Positions 43,209-51,519 of a DNA stretch of 64,000 bases are shown here, piece by piece. The notes under the pieces are model-generated. The model was not told the origin of the DNA. It searched no databases and worked only from the letters and a program-made list of their open reading frames with translations. Every line of letters starts with the position of its first letter. The first letter of the stretch is position 1. This DNA comes from Desulfuromusa kysingii (lineage in GTDB: Bacteria > Desulfobacterota > Desulfuromonadia > Desulfuromonadales > Geopsychrobacteraceae), in contig NZ_FNQN01000013.1 of assembly GCF_900107645.1 (NCBI RefSeq), positions 22,966 to 86,965 of the forward strand, written 5' to 3'. The translations under genes were made by a program, and so were the position numbers.

Positions 43209-45578
43209 TTATTCTAACCCCGATTCAAAATTAAACTTGCTGCTCCCCTGTGGATCATATCCCCGCTTGACGGCATCAAGGACATGTTTCCCCGCTTGGC
43301 TGAACGGACCAAGATGGGACAGATCAATAATAAAATTGTGACAACCTGCATGTTCAAGCTCAGGGATATTGGCAATAAAAGAGAAGTCCGTTTCACTGGT
43401 CAGCCAAGTCAACCCTTGCCGCTGCTGCACCCGGAAGGCATCATCCCGGTCGGAAAGAACCGGGTTGTCGGAACGGACATTTTTAATTTTCACCCGCGAT
43501 GTCAGCAGGGCAACGCTGGCGTACGCTGTTATCGCTGTCGGGATCGGTAACTGATGCCGGAGAATATCGGTGAGGTTCTTACGATCATCTTCGATATATA
43601 GCTCGGCTTCGTTGATTCCAATCTCTGCCAGAGCCGCGATCGCTTGACTATTTAACGAAAAGAGTCTGAAGCTACTGTACAGATTCATCCCCTCCATCTT
43701 GTCAAACAGGGGGAAATGTCCCAGATTATTGAGACGGAAATTGCGGAACCCCATCTGCCCCAATTGCCGGATAGCGTTGCGGGTATCCAGCCAATCTTTA
43801 TCAAAAATGACAAATGGAATATCCCAGATCAGTTGCTGGGCACGACGTTGTAACTTATTGGCGTGCTGCAAGTTCTGGCCGCTCAAGGGGACGAGGATTT
43901 GATCGACAGATGGGTCTTGAAGGATCCGCTGATCCCGGGAATCACGCAGCTGCACCCGGATTTGTTGTCTACCGGTGCGGTCAGTTGCAAGCGGGAACAG
44001 GGCATTACGGGCGCTTTGCACATGCTCAGCCCGAATTTGTTGCCTTTGTGGTTGGTGATTCTGTCGCAACGCTGCATAAAGATCCCGGCGGATTTGCTTT
44101 AACTGTTTCGGTGGGATGACGACCTCTGGCAACTCACCGCAGGTCAACGTTCCTAGAACAAAGGGTTCCCCTGCCGTGGCCGCAAACGCCTGTTGCAGAA
44201 TCTGTTGATCAAGACCCTGTTGCTGCGCAGGAAAACTGTCAATCGCATAATGGAAGGTCTGAACGTCAGAACCAATTATCGCCGTCACCTGAAGCTGCTG
44301 CGGATTGATCTCCAGCTGTAGATCGACCGTTTCAGCTGGCGTTCCAACCTGACTGAGCTTGCGGCGACAGGCAGAATCACTCATCGTAAAGGCGCTGGGC
44401 GAAGAAACCATAAATACCGTATCGCCCACCTTAAACAGATTATTGAAGGTGGAAGGGACACTGACCAAACTGTTGGCAGCAACCTGGTTGACGGTTTTCT
44501 TGCCGAGCAGCAACTGGCGAACAGTGAAGGCGGTACCACTTTTATCAATAGCAGGTTGCACCCGCAATCGCGCCCCTTGTTGCAGCGCTTCCTTGGTTTT
44601 AAAGGTGATCTCTCCACCACGGACCCGGGTAATCTCACCCAAAAACCGTCCCGTCGCCCCTTTGTGCGCCGGAATGGCCATATCACTGGGTTGTCCGCCT
44701 GACAAAAAACCTTTCGTCGGTTGTCGGCCAAAGCTCGCTTTCAGGAGCAATTTTGCCTCTTTCAAGACCGATTTTCTCTCCCCTTCCGGGGCATCAAGAA
44801 CCTGCCGATAAGCACTGACAACCTTGTGCACATATTCAGCACTCTTCATCCGCCCTTCTATCTTCAAGCTGCAAATCCCTGCGGCTTCCAACTCCGGCAA
44901 CAGATCAATCGCAGAGAGATCATTAGGAGAAAAATAGTAGCCTTCCTGCTGGCGATAGCGATGATTACGGCGACACGGCTGCGCGCAGCGCCCTCGATTC
45001 CCACTCTTGCCGCTGAGAAAAGAGGAGAAGTAACATTGCCCACTGTAAGAAAAACAGAGCGCCCCATGGATAAACTGTTCCAGTTCCAGGGTCGTCTGTT
45101 GACGGATCGCGGCAATTTCATCCAATGTCATCTCCCGCGCCAAAACACCACGGGTGAAACCCATCCGTTCCAGCATCTTGACCCCGGCAGCGTTATGGAT
45201 CGTCAGCTGGGTCGACGCATGCAACTCCAGACCGGGGAAATGCTCCTTGGCCAGCTTCCAGACGGCCAGATCCTGCAAAATCAAAGCGTCAACCCCGATC
45301 TCTTCTAACGCTCCCAGGGTATCAATCAGCAGTGAGAGTTCATTTTCTTTAACCAGAGTATTCAGGGCAACGTAGAGGCGCTTGCCCCGTTGCTGCATAT
45401 AGGAGGTGATCTGTTCGATCTCTTTGAGGTTGAAATTCTTGGCCTTGGCACGTGCTGAGAATTCTTTCATCCCGGTGTAGACTGCGTCAGCACCCGCATC
45501 CACCGCGGCGAAAAAGGCCTCCATACTCCCCGCTGGAGCAAGAAGTTCTGGGCGTTTTAACTGTTGCTTTGATTTCAT
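43209..45578 (-). CDS. U32 peptidase-family protein (RlhA/YhbU-like)
   Basis: A 789-residue protein of the U32 family. The N-terminal TIM-barrel-like half starts PELLAPAGSMEAFFAAVDAGADAVYTG and carries the signature EQFIHGALCFSYSGQCYFSSFLSGKSGNRGRCAQPCRR, whose Cys residues probably bind an Fe-S cluster. The middle has a DUF3656-like segment. The C-terminal third (LNNLGHFPLFDKMEGMNLYSSFRLFSLNSQAI) looks like a second U32-like barrel, explaining a length above the 650 residues of E. coli RlhA. RlhA makes 5-hydroxycytidine in 23S rRNA, so an RNA-modification role is more likely than proteolysis. It begins ten bases after the DsbC-like gene. Confidence 0.9.
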   Translation of the reverse strand: MKSKQQLKRPELLAPAGSMEAFFAAVDAGADAVYTGMKEFSARAKAKNFNLKEIEQITSYMQQRGKRLYVALNTLVKENELSLLIDTLGALEEIGVDALILQDLAVWKLAKEHFPGLELHASTQLTIHNAAGVKMLERMGFTRGVLAREMTLDEIAAIRQQTTLELEQFIHGALCFSYSGQCYFSSFLSGKSGNRGRCAQPCRRNHRYRQQEGYYFSPNDLSAIDLLPELEAAGICSLKIEGRMKSAEYVHKVVSAYRQVLDAPEGERKSVLKEAKLLLKASFGRQPTKGFLSGGQPSDMAIPAHKGATGRFLGEITRVRGGEITFKTKEALQQGARLRVQPAIDKSGTAFTVRQLLLGKKTVNQVAANSLVSVPSTFNNLFKVGDTVFMVSSPSAFTMSDSACRRKLSQVGTPAETVDLQLEINPQQLQVTAIIGSDVQTFHYAIDSFPAQQQGLDQQILQQAFAATAGEPFVLGTLTCGELPEVVIPPKQLKQIRRDLYAALRQNHQPQRQQIRAEHVQSARNALFPLATDRTGRQQIRVQLRDSRDQRILQDPSVDQILVPLSGQNLQHANKLQRRAQQLIWDIPFVIFDKDWLDTRNAIRQLGQMGFRNFRLNNLGHFPLFDKMEGMNLYSSFRLFSLNSQAIAALAEIGINEAELYIEDDRKNLTDILRHQLPIPTAITAYASVALLTSRVKIKNVRSDNPVLSDRDDAFRVQQRQGLTWLTSETDFSFIANIPELEHAGCHNFIIDLSHLGPFSQAGKHVLDAVKRGYDPQGSSKFNFESGLE

Positions 45579-45588
45579 AGGAACAAAT

Positions 45589-46296
45589 CTACTTGTTCAA
45601 GAGAGCGTCAAATTGTTGTGGATTGTAACCAGTCACGTGTTGGCCATTGATCCAGAAATGGGGAGTCCCATTCACCCCGGCTTTGTGGGCAATATCCCGA
45701 AACAATTGCAGGCGTCCATCATCGGGAGCATCAGGGACAGGCTGATGATCATACATACCGCTAAAGACGTCCTCATAGGCCTGCTCCGGGTCGTCGGCCG
45801 CAAGGATAAACCGGGACTTGGCGATCGCATTGGGGTGAACCTGTCCGAGAGGAAACAGAAAAACATAGCGGGTCACATCATCACGTCCGGCAAAATAATC
45901 AGAACTGTGACGACAAAAAGGGCAATCCGGGTCCGTCACCTCAACCACCTGATTGGGTCCATCACCAATCTTAATCGCCTTATCCAAAGGAAAAAGCTTT
46001 AACTTGGCCGTCATCCGCTGACTGCGGTTTTCAGCGGTCAGGTTATGACCATCAGCGGACCAGAGATCACCAGTAAAGATGTGCCCAGAAGCGGGGACGA
46101 AATAGAGCACCTCCTCATTTTCGGTCACCACTTCATAGACCCCGGAGACCGGGGTTGGGTTCAGAAGTTGATACTGCAACTTTGGATAAGCCGAGGAAAG
46201 TGCCGCTGCAGGATTATCAGACGATTCTTGAGGTTGGATCGCACAGGCACCTAAAGGTAGAAAAACACACAATAGTAAAAGAGAAAAACGCAACAT
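45589..46296 (-). CDS. DsbC-like thiol:disulfide interchange lipoprotein
   Basis: A 235-residue exported protein. The start at 46296 follows AAGGAGT. The leader ends LPLGAC, a plausible lipobox with Cys18. An N-terminal dimerisation-like region precedes a thioredoxin-fold domain whose active site is DPDCPFCRHS and whose cis-Pro loop is GTPHFWING. The CPFC site and order match DsbC/DsbG disulfide isomerases, about 235 residues long. It should act in the periplasm on cysteine-rich exported proteins. It shares direction with the U32 gene, with a ten-base gap. Its reductant (a DsbD) is not in the window. Confidence 0.9.
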   Translation of the reverse strand: MLRFSLLLLCVFLPLGACAIQPQESSDNPAAALSSAYPKLQYQLLNPTPVSGVYEVVTENEEVLYFVPASGHIFTGDLWSADGHNLTAENRSQRMTAKLKLFPLDKAIKIGDGPNQVVEVTDPDCPFCRHSSDYFAGRDDVTRYVFLFPLGQVHPNAIAKSRFILAADDPEQAYEDVFSGMYDHQPVPDAPDDGRLQLFRDIAHKAGVNGTPHFWINGQHVTGYNPQQFDALLNK

Positions 46297-46441
46297 TAAA
46301 CGACTCCTTGAAAGTTTTTTTCGAGCATACACTAGTGTTGAGCTCAGGAAAAGGGCAGATCACCAGGATAATCAGATATTGAGCCGGGGTTAAAATTATG
46401 TTTTACTGACGCCTCACTTTGTCCTGTGAGGAGGAGTTTGT

Positions 46442-47473
46442 ATGCAACGAATTGTGACCGGTCTCTCCCTGTTACTCGTGCTGTTATTCTCAACCGCGCT
46501 CTTTGCCGCGGATCCACTGGCGGACTGGGTTCCCAAGTTTGATCCCAGTGGAGCAGAATATACCTATTTACTCTCGACGGTTGGTCATCCGGCGATCGAA
46601 GGGGCAACCGTCGGTTACCGCATTCGTGACCGGGTCTGGCAGGAAAGTGATGGGCGTCTCTATGTTGACTATCGACCCATTTCTCAACTCGGTGGAGAAA
46701 AAGACGTCCTGCGTAAATTGAAAATGGGAGCGGTTCAGGGGATGCTCTGCTCTTCGGTTCTAGCGCCGAATATTTCACCTCGCTTGGGGATCGTCAATCT
46801 GCCATTCCTTATTGATAGCTTCTCTTTGCTGGAAGAATTCCGCCAAAATAAAGAATTGTTCAAAGAATTTGGAGAGGATGCCGCAAGCAAAGGGATTATT
46901 GTCGCAGACTATACCGGCTACGGTAGTTACGGTTGGGCGACAACGTCACCGGTCACTAATCTGGCACAAGCCCGCGAGCAGTTGTTTCGCATTGCCCAAG
47001 CTCCTGTCAATGTCGACCTCTATAAAGCGTGGAAGATCCAGTTTACGGTAATGCCTTGGCCGGATGTTCCGCAGGCACTACAAACCGGGGTCATCAGTGG
47101 CCTGGATCACACCCCCATCGTCTGCAATATCACCAAAAAGTTCAATGTTGCTAAAAGTTACACCAATATTGGCTATGCCCAGGGGCTTTACATCCACCTG
47201 ATCAATAAACGCTGGTTCAATAAACTCCCCCAGGACCTGCAACAGATATTGAGTCGTGCGATTGCAGAAGAGAGTGCCAAGGTTCGCGCTCTGACGGTGC
47301 AGCAGCAACAGGAGCAGATTGCCGTTGCCAAGGCGAATGGAATCGTCTTCATCGACCTTCCTGCTGAAGAGAAAGCCAAGCTGGTCTCTTTGGCTGAACC
47401 GGTGGTACAAAAATGGGGGGAAAAAATTGGCGTTGATTATCTCAACAGAGTGCGGGCAGCGCTGAAAGATTAA
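46442..47473 (+). CDS. TRAP transporter solute receptor DctP, copy 1
   Basis: Periplasmic substrate-binding protein of a TRAP transporter. It has 343 residues with a signal peptide ending LFAAD. The DctP fold shows DYRPISQLGGEKDVLRKLKMGAVQGM, the carboxylate-binding Arg region LFRIAQAPVN, and MPWPDVPQALQTGVISGLDHT. GAGGAGG precedes the ATG. A strong terminator separates it from a close paralogue at 47684 (for example GYRIRD, SQLGGEKDV, RIAQAPVN and MPWPDVPQALQTGVISGLDHT are shared). The ligand is probably an organic acid; which one is unknown. Confidence 0.93.
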   Translation: MQRIVTGLSLLLVLLFSTALFAADPLADWVPKFDPSGAEYTYLLSTVGHPAIEGATVGYRIRDRVWQESDGRLYVDYRPISQLGGEKDVLRKLKMGAVQGMLCSSVLAPNISPRLGIVNLPFLIDSFSLLEEFRQNKELFKEFGEDAASKGIIVADYTGYGSYGWATTSPVTNLAQAREQLFRIAQAPVNVDLYKAWKIQFTVMPWPDVPQALQTGVISGLDHTPIVCNITKKFNVAKSYTNIGYAQGLYIHLINKRWFNKLPQDLQQILSRAIAEESAKVRALTVQQQQEQIAVAKANGIVFIDLPAEEKAKLVSLAEPVVQKWGEKIGVDYLNRVRAALKD

Positions 47474-47505
47474 CCTCGCCAAAACAGATAGACCATAGCA
47501 ATTTA

Positions 47506-47539
47506 AGCTGGGATGAATCATTCATCCCGGCTTTTTTTA
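47506..47539 (+). terminator. Rho-independent terminator after DctP copy 1
   Basis: Eleven-pair stem AGCTGGGATGA/TCATCCCGGCT (one G-T pair), five-base loop, followed by seven T. It would limit read-through from receptor 1 to receptor 2. Confidence 0.9.
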
Positions 47540-47683
47540 TGTCTTGATTCCGTTGATTAGAACTTGACCAGAAGCAGCTTAAAAGCTATCTTTCCATTCC
47601 TAACTATTTGATTTTATTATTATTTAACATTTTTTTGAGGATACGAAACAGGCCCTGTCACTTTCAAATCAAGGAGGATTCAG

Positions 47684-48721
47684 ATGAACAAAATTTTAAC
47701 CTTATTGTTGCTGCTAACAGCTTGCCTGACCGTCACCAGTCAGGCAGCAGAAAAAAATGATCCACTGGCGTCCTGGCAACCAACCTTTGATCCAAGCGGA
47801 GCAAAATACACTTATATCCTCTCAAATGTTTCCCACCCGGTCATCGAAGGAGTTGCGGCAGGCTACCGGATTCGGGATAAAGTCTGGGAAAAAACCAACG
47901 GTCAAATCTATGTTGATTACCGTCCCCTCTCGCAACTGGGTGGCGAAAAAGATGTCATCAGCAAATTAAGGCTCGGCGCCGTGCAGGGAATGCTCAGCTC
48001 CTCTGTCGCTGCTGCCAACGTCGCTGACCGCCTCGGCATCGTCAACCTCCCCTACATTATTGATACTTTTGACAAACTTGATACCTTTCGCAATGATCCA
48101 GAACTGTGGCAACCCTTCGCGGAAGGGGCCCTTTCCAGAGGGATCTATGTCGCCGACTTCACCGGATATGGCCCCTATGGCTGGGCCACAACCACACCCG
48201 TCAACACTTTCGCTACAGCTAAAGCGGTGAACTTCCGCATTGCCCAAGCACCGGTTAATACAGACCTCTACAAAGCCTGGGGACTCAAGTTCACCGTCAT
48301 GCCCTGGCCTGACGTCCCGCAAGCCTTACAGACAGGGGTTATTTCCGGTCTTGACCATACTGTCATTGTCTGTAACATCACCAAAAAATTCACCATTGCC
48401 AAATCCTTCACCGAGTTGAACTACGCGCAAGGTCTGTTTGTTCATCTGATCAACAAACGCTGGCTGGACCGATTGCCCGCCGATTTACGGGCAACCTTTC
48501 TCGAAGTTATTGCCGAAGAGAGTGCGGCAACCCGTCAGGCAACCCGAAAACAGTATGAGGTTCAGGTGGCCAAAGCGAAACAGGATGGAGTGCAATTCTA
48601 TCAGCTGTCAGAAGATGAGGTCACCGAGTTAAAGAAACTCTCTGAGCCAGTGCTAAAAAAGTGGGGAAAAAAGATCGGTCCTGACTATTTGGCCAAGGTT
48701 CGCGCAAAACTTGGCAGTTGA
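47684..48721 (+). CDS. TRAP transporter solute receptor DctP, copy 2
   Basis: A 345-residue paralogue of the preceding receptor. It has a signal peptide ending SQAAE, the binding-site region FRIAQAPVNTDLYKAWG with the conserved Arg, and MPWPDVPQALQTGVISGLDHT. It differs mainly in surface regions and the helix near residue 255-300. AAGGAGG precedes the ATG. It lies 252 bases upstream of the membrane subunits, closer than copy 1, so it is probably the main receptor for them, with copy 1 adding a second ligand or a different expression level. Confidence 0.93.
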   Translation: MNKILTLLLLLTACLTVTSQAAEKNDPLASWQPTFDPSGAKYTYILSNVSHPVIEGVAAGYRIRDKVWEKTNGQIYVDYRPLSQLGGEKDVISKLRLGAVQGMLSSSVAAANVADRLGIVNLPYIIDTFDKLDTFRNDPELWQPFAEGALSRGIYVADFTGYGPYGWATTTPVNTFATAKAVNFRIAQAPVNTDLYKAWGLKFTVMPWPDVPQALQTGVISGLDHTVIVCNITKKFTIAKSFTELNYAQGLFVHLINKRWLDRLPADLRATFLEVIAEESAATRQATRKQYEVQVAKAKQDGVQFYQLSEDEVTELKKLSEPVLKKWGKKIGPDYLAKVRAKLGS

Positions 48722-48753
48722 TAGTGAAAACTGTATAATCGTTTCGCTTTTCG

Positions 48754-48784
48754 AAGCCGGAGAGGACGTACTCCCCGGCTTTCA
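48754..48784 (+). terminator. Stem-loop between DctP copy 2 and DctQ
   Basis: Arms AAGCCGG (48754-48760) and CCGGCTT (48775-48781), with an inner GAG/CTC pair, then TTC. The T tract is weak, so it may reduce rather than stop read-through, giving more receptor than membrane protein. Confidence 0.6.
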
Positions 48785-48972
48785 TTCTTCTGCTCCATCC
48801 GTAACCAAGTCAAACAGGAACTGTCCGGGCAAAAAAGCGGCACCCGTAGAACGTACAATACTGGGCGATGGGAGGTTCTTACGTTCGCTGAAGCAGCAAA
48901 TGCATCGGCAGCTATGCCACAGATGACGAGCTATTAACGGCCCCAGCATTTATGAGCTGAGAGAAAATCACT

Positions 48973-49482
48973 ATGTTGAAAAAAATCTTTAAGAGTATTG
49001 ATCGCGGATTCCTTTTCGTTGAAGACTGGTCCCTGTTTATCGCCGTCGCGGTTGCCCTGCTGACGGCCATGGCGAATGTCATTCTGCGTAAAACAACCAG
49101 CAATATCAGTCTCTATTGGTCGGATGAAGTGGTCCGTAAAGTTATCTACTTTTCAACCTATATTGGTTGTGTCGCTGCGATTCGGAGCCGCGCTCTGATC
49201 CGCATCGATGCCCTGCCACAGATTTTTCCGGTATTGAAGAAGCCCTTAACCTTAATATCCCACGTCGCCGTGTTATTTTTTGCCCTCATTATGATCTATC
49301 TGGGGGCGCAGATGACAGTGATGATGTTTCAGGATGAGTACGCTAAAACCGCGACGCTGCAAATACCTGAGTGGTATTTTTACGCCGTCTTGCCGATTAT
49401 GGGAGCCATGATGTTTATACGAACGTTGCTGGTGATCGTTGAAGATTGGGGCAATCAACACGACGCGACGGGAGAGAACTGA
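48973..49482 (+). CDS. TRAP transporter small permease DctQ
   Basis: A 169-residue membrane protein with four helices, the small subunit that pairs with DctM. The first helix is LFIAVAVALLTAMANVILRK, followed by the typical ISLYWSDEVVRKVIYFSTYIGCVAAIRSRALIRID block (W-S-E-E type motif and amphipathic linker). It starts 12 bases after TGAGAGAAA. The DctM ATG follows its stop by one base. DctQ stabilises DctM in a 1:1 complex driven by sodium. Confidence 0.92.
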   Translation: MLKKIFKSIDRGFLFVEDWSLFIAVAVALLTAMANVILRKTTSNISLYWSDEVVRKVIYFSTYIGCVAAIRSRALIRIDALPQIFPVLKKPLTLISHVAVLFFALIMIYLGAQMTVMMFQDEYAKTATLQIPEWYFYAVLPIMGAMMFIRTLLVIVEDWGNQHDATGEN

Positions 49483-49483
49483 A

Positions 49484-50770
49484 ATGGATAGCAGCTACTT
49501 ACTGATCCTCGCGATCCTGCTCGGCAGTCTGGCAGCCACCGTCCCCGTGTTCATGGCGCTGTTCTTTACCGGCACGTTTGGTCTTGTCTACCTGCTCGGT
49601 ATCGATCCGCAAATTGTAATCGAAGTCCTCTACCGGAGTATGGATAAATTTGCTCTTGTCGTGGTCATGTTCTTTGTCCTTTGTGGCAACATCATGACCA
49701 CCGGCAGTATCGTTGAAAAACTGATCAAGACAGCCAATGTTCTGGTCGGCTTCCTCCCCGGTGGCCTGGCCATGGCCGGCATCCTTGCCTGCGGCTTTTT
49801 CGGTGCCATCTCCGGTTCCACAGTGGCAACCGTGGTCGCCATTGGCGGATTTATGATCCCGGCATTGGTTGAAAATGACTATGACGAGAAATTTTCGGTC
49901 GGCGTGATGACCACTGCACCCATCCTTGGGGTCGTTATCCCCCCTTCGATTGCGATGATTCTCTATGCCATGGTCAGTAATGATCCGCTCGAAGAGCTGT
50001 TCCTGACCGGCTTTGTTCCCGGTCTGATGATCATGGGAGCGATGAGTCTCTATGCCTATTTGGTCTGCAAGAAAAAGGGGTTAAAAACCATCCACCGCCC
50101 GAATTTAAAAGAAGCATTGCCGGTTATAAGAGAAAGTATCTGGGCATTATTTCTTCCTGTCCTGATCTTTGGGGGCATCTACTCCGGGATGTTTACAGCC
50201 AATGAGGCCGCAGTCGTTGCTTGTTTCTATGCCTTCTTTGTCGAAATCTTTATTCACCGCGACATGAAGTTGCTGGATGTCAAACGGGTGATTGTCTCCT
50301 CGGCCGTCACCTCTGCGACGCTCTTGATTATTGTCGCCGGGGCTTCAGTCTTTGGTGAATACCTCACCTTTGAACAGATCCCCAACAAGATCGCCACCGC
50401 TGTTGTCAGCAGCATCTCTTCCCCATGGGTGTTTCTGCTTGCGGTCAACATCCTGTTGCTGATCATCGGCATGTTCATGGACATCATCTCGGCAACATTG
50501 ATTTTGACTCCGATCTTCTTGCCACTGCTCAACAAGTTCGGGATCAACACCATGCACTTCGGTTTGCTGATGACCATCAATCTGGGGATCGGCTACTGTA
50601 CTCCCCCTCTAGGGGTCAGCCTGTATATTTCCGGAGCGACGGTGAACCGTGATCTGGTTTACGTATCAAAAGCGGTGATGCCCTTTTTGCTGATTCAGAT
50701 CGCAATCCTTTTGATCCTGACCTTCTTTCCTGATCTGGTGCTATTCTTACCCCGTTGGGTTTATGGATAA
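49484..50770 (+). CDS. TRAP transporter large permease DctM
   Basis: A 428-residue membrane protein with about 12 helices. Family segments are FFVLCGNIMTTGSIVEKLI, GAISGSTVATVVAIGGFMIPAL, TTAPILGVVIPPSIAMILYAM and GMFMDIISATLILTPIFLPLL, which line the sodium and substrate sites of the DctM (IT superfamily) elevator fold. The ATG at 49484 is chosen over 49439, which lies inside DctQ. With DctQ and the two receptors it completes a sodium-driven uptake system for an organic acid. The gene ends at a strong terminator. Confidence 0.94.
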   Translation: MDSSYLLILAILLGSLAATVPVFMALFFTGTFGLVYLLGIDPQIVIEVLYRSMDKFALVVVMFFVLCGNIMTTGSIVEKLIKTANVLVGFLPGGLAMAGILACGFFGAISGSTVATVVAIGGFMIPALVENDYDEKFSVGVMTTAPILGVVIPPSIAMILYAMVSNDPLEELFLTGFVPGLMIMGAMSLYAYLVCKKKGLKTIHRPNLKEALPVIRESIWALFLPVLIFGGIYSGMFTANEAAVVACFYAFFVEIFIHRDMKLLDVKRVIVSSAVTSATLLIIVAGASVFGEYLTFEQIPNKIATAVVSSISSPWVFLLAVNILLLIIGMFMDIISATLILTPIFLPLLNKFGINTMHFGLLMTINLGIGYCTPPLGVSLYISGATVNRDLVYVSKAVMPFLLIQIAILLILTFFPDLVLFLPRWVYG

Positions 50771-50796
50771 CGGCGCCAATCACACTATCCTCATAA

Positions 50797-50827
50797 AAAA
50801 AGCCAGCCCCCTATGGGCTGGCTTTTT
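50797..50827 (+). terminator. Bidirectional terminator after DctM
   Basis: Perfect 13-base stem AAAAAGCCAGCCC/GGGCTGGCTTTTT with a five-base loop and T runs on both strands, between DctM and the convergent PEGA lipoprotein gene. Confidence 0.92.
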
Positions 50828-50869
50828 AGTCACCGCTTATTCTGCAGGCAAAATCAGACGCAAAGCTAG

Positions 50870-51253
50870 TTACTTGAGCATTGCTGTCAGCTGCGGATTA
50901 TCACGTTTCATAACAAACATGTAACTCTCTTTGAGTTTTTTGGTAAAAACAGTTCCGATCCAGAGGGGACTCCAGACGACTCCAGCCATCAGCCAGCGCT
51001 TCATCGCACCAGTATCAGTCTTATCAGCCTTGATCGTCAGATCAACCCTCTCATACCCTTGATGGGTGATCTGAATCTGATGTTGGCTTCCAGTGCTCAG
51101 GGCATAGTCAAATTGTACTGGGGTTGCCCCAATATCCGTACCATTAATCGTCACCATAGCTCCTGGTGGTTCTGATTGGATAAGGGCGTGGTGGGGGGCG
51201 CATGCGCTGAGAAATGCCATCAGCACAAAAAGTGGGATCAGTTTACTTTTCAT
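50870..51253 (-). CDS. PEGA-domain lipoprotein
   Basis: A 127-residue lipoprotein. The leader ends FLSAC, a standard lipobox with Cys18. Residues about 25-75 form a PEGA domain (SEPPGAMVTINGTDIGATPVQFDYA, then QIQITHQGYERVDL), a small beta fold usually found on the cell surface. The C-terminal part has a hydrophobic stretch (WLMAGVVWSPLWIGTVF) and a basic tail, so it may also touch the membrane. Function unknown. It is a single gene convergent with DctM. Confidence 0.85.
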   Translation of the reverse strand: MKSKLIPLFVLMAFLSACAPHHALIQSEPPGAMVTINGTDIGATPVQFDYALSTGSQHQIQITHQGYERVDLTIKADKTDTGAMKRWLMAGVVWSPLWIGTVFTKKLKESYMFVMKRDNPQLTAMLK

Positions 51254-51519
51254 TTAGGTGCTCCTATTTGTGGAACCGACTGACAATATGTTTATTGAGT
51301 TTACACAGATTACTCTGCAATGCCTGTGCCTTTTTTAGGACTTAAGCAGATATTTATCTTCTCTGCTCACACCAGAAATAAGTCCGCAGATATTGCAGAG
51401 ATAGAGCCTCTCCAATGAAAAAGTCATCAGTTCGACAGCTGCAAATACAGGTTAAGAGCTTATTTTAGCGCCATAATTTGTCCAAACATGCAGAGTTTGC
51501 ATAAATAGACCCCAGCAAG
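51254..51519. other. Gap between uvrA end and PEGA gene
   Basis: 266 bases without an open frame of note or any strong repeat. It should contain the promoter of the PEGA lipoprotein gene and the 3' end signal of uvrA, but no clear stem-loop was seen. Confidence 0.5.

Noticed and set aside
43209..45578. Secreted collagenase
   Set aside because: U32 proteins were once labelled collagenases, but there is no signal peptide and the Cys signature matches RNA-modification members.
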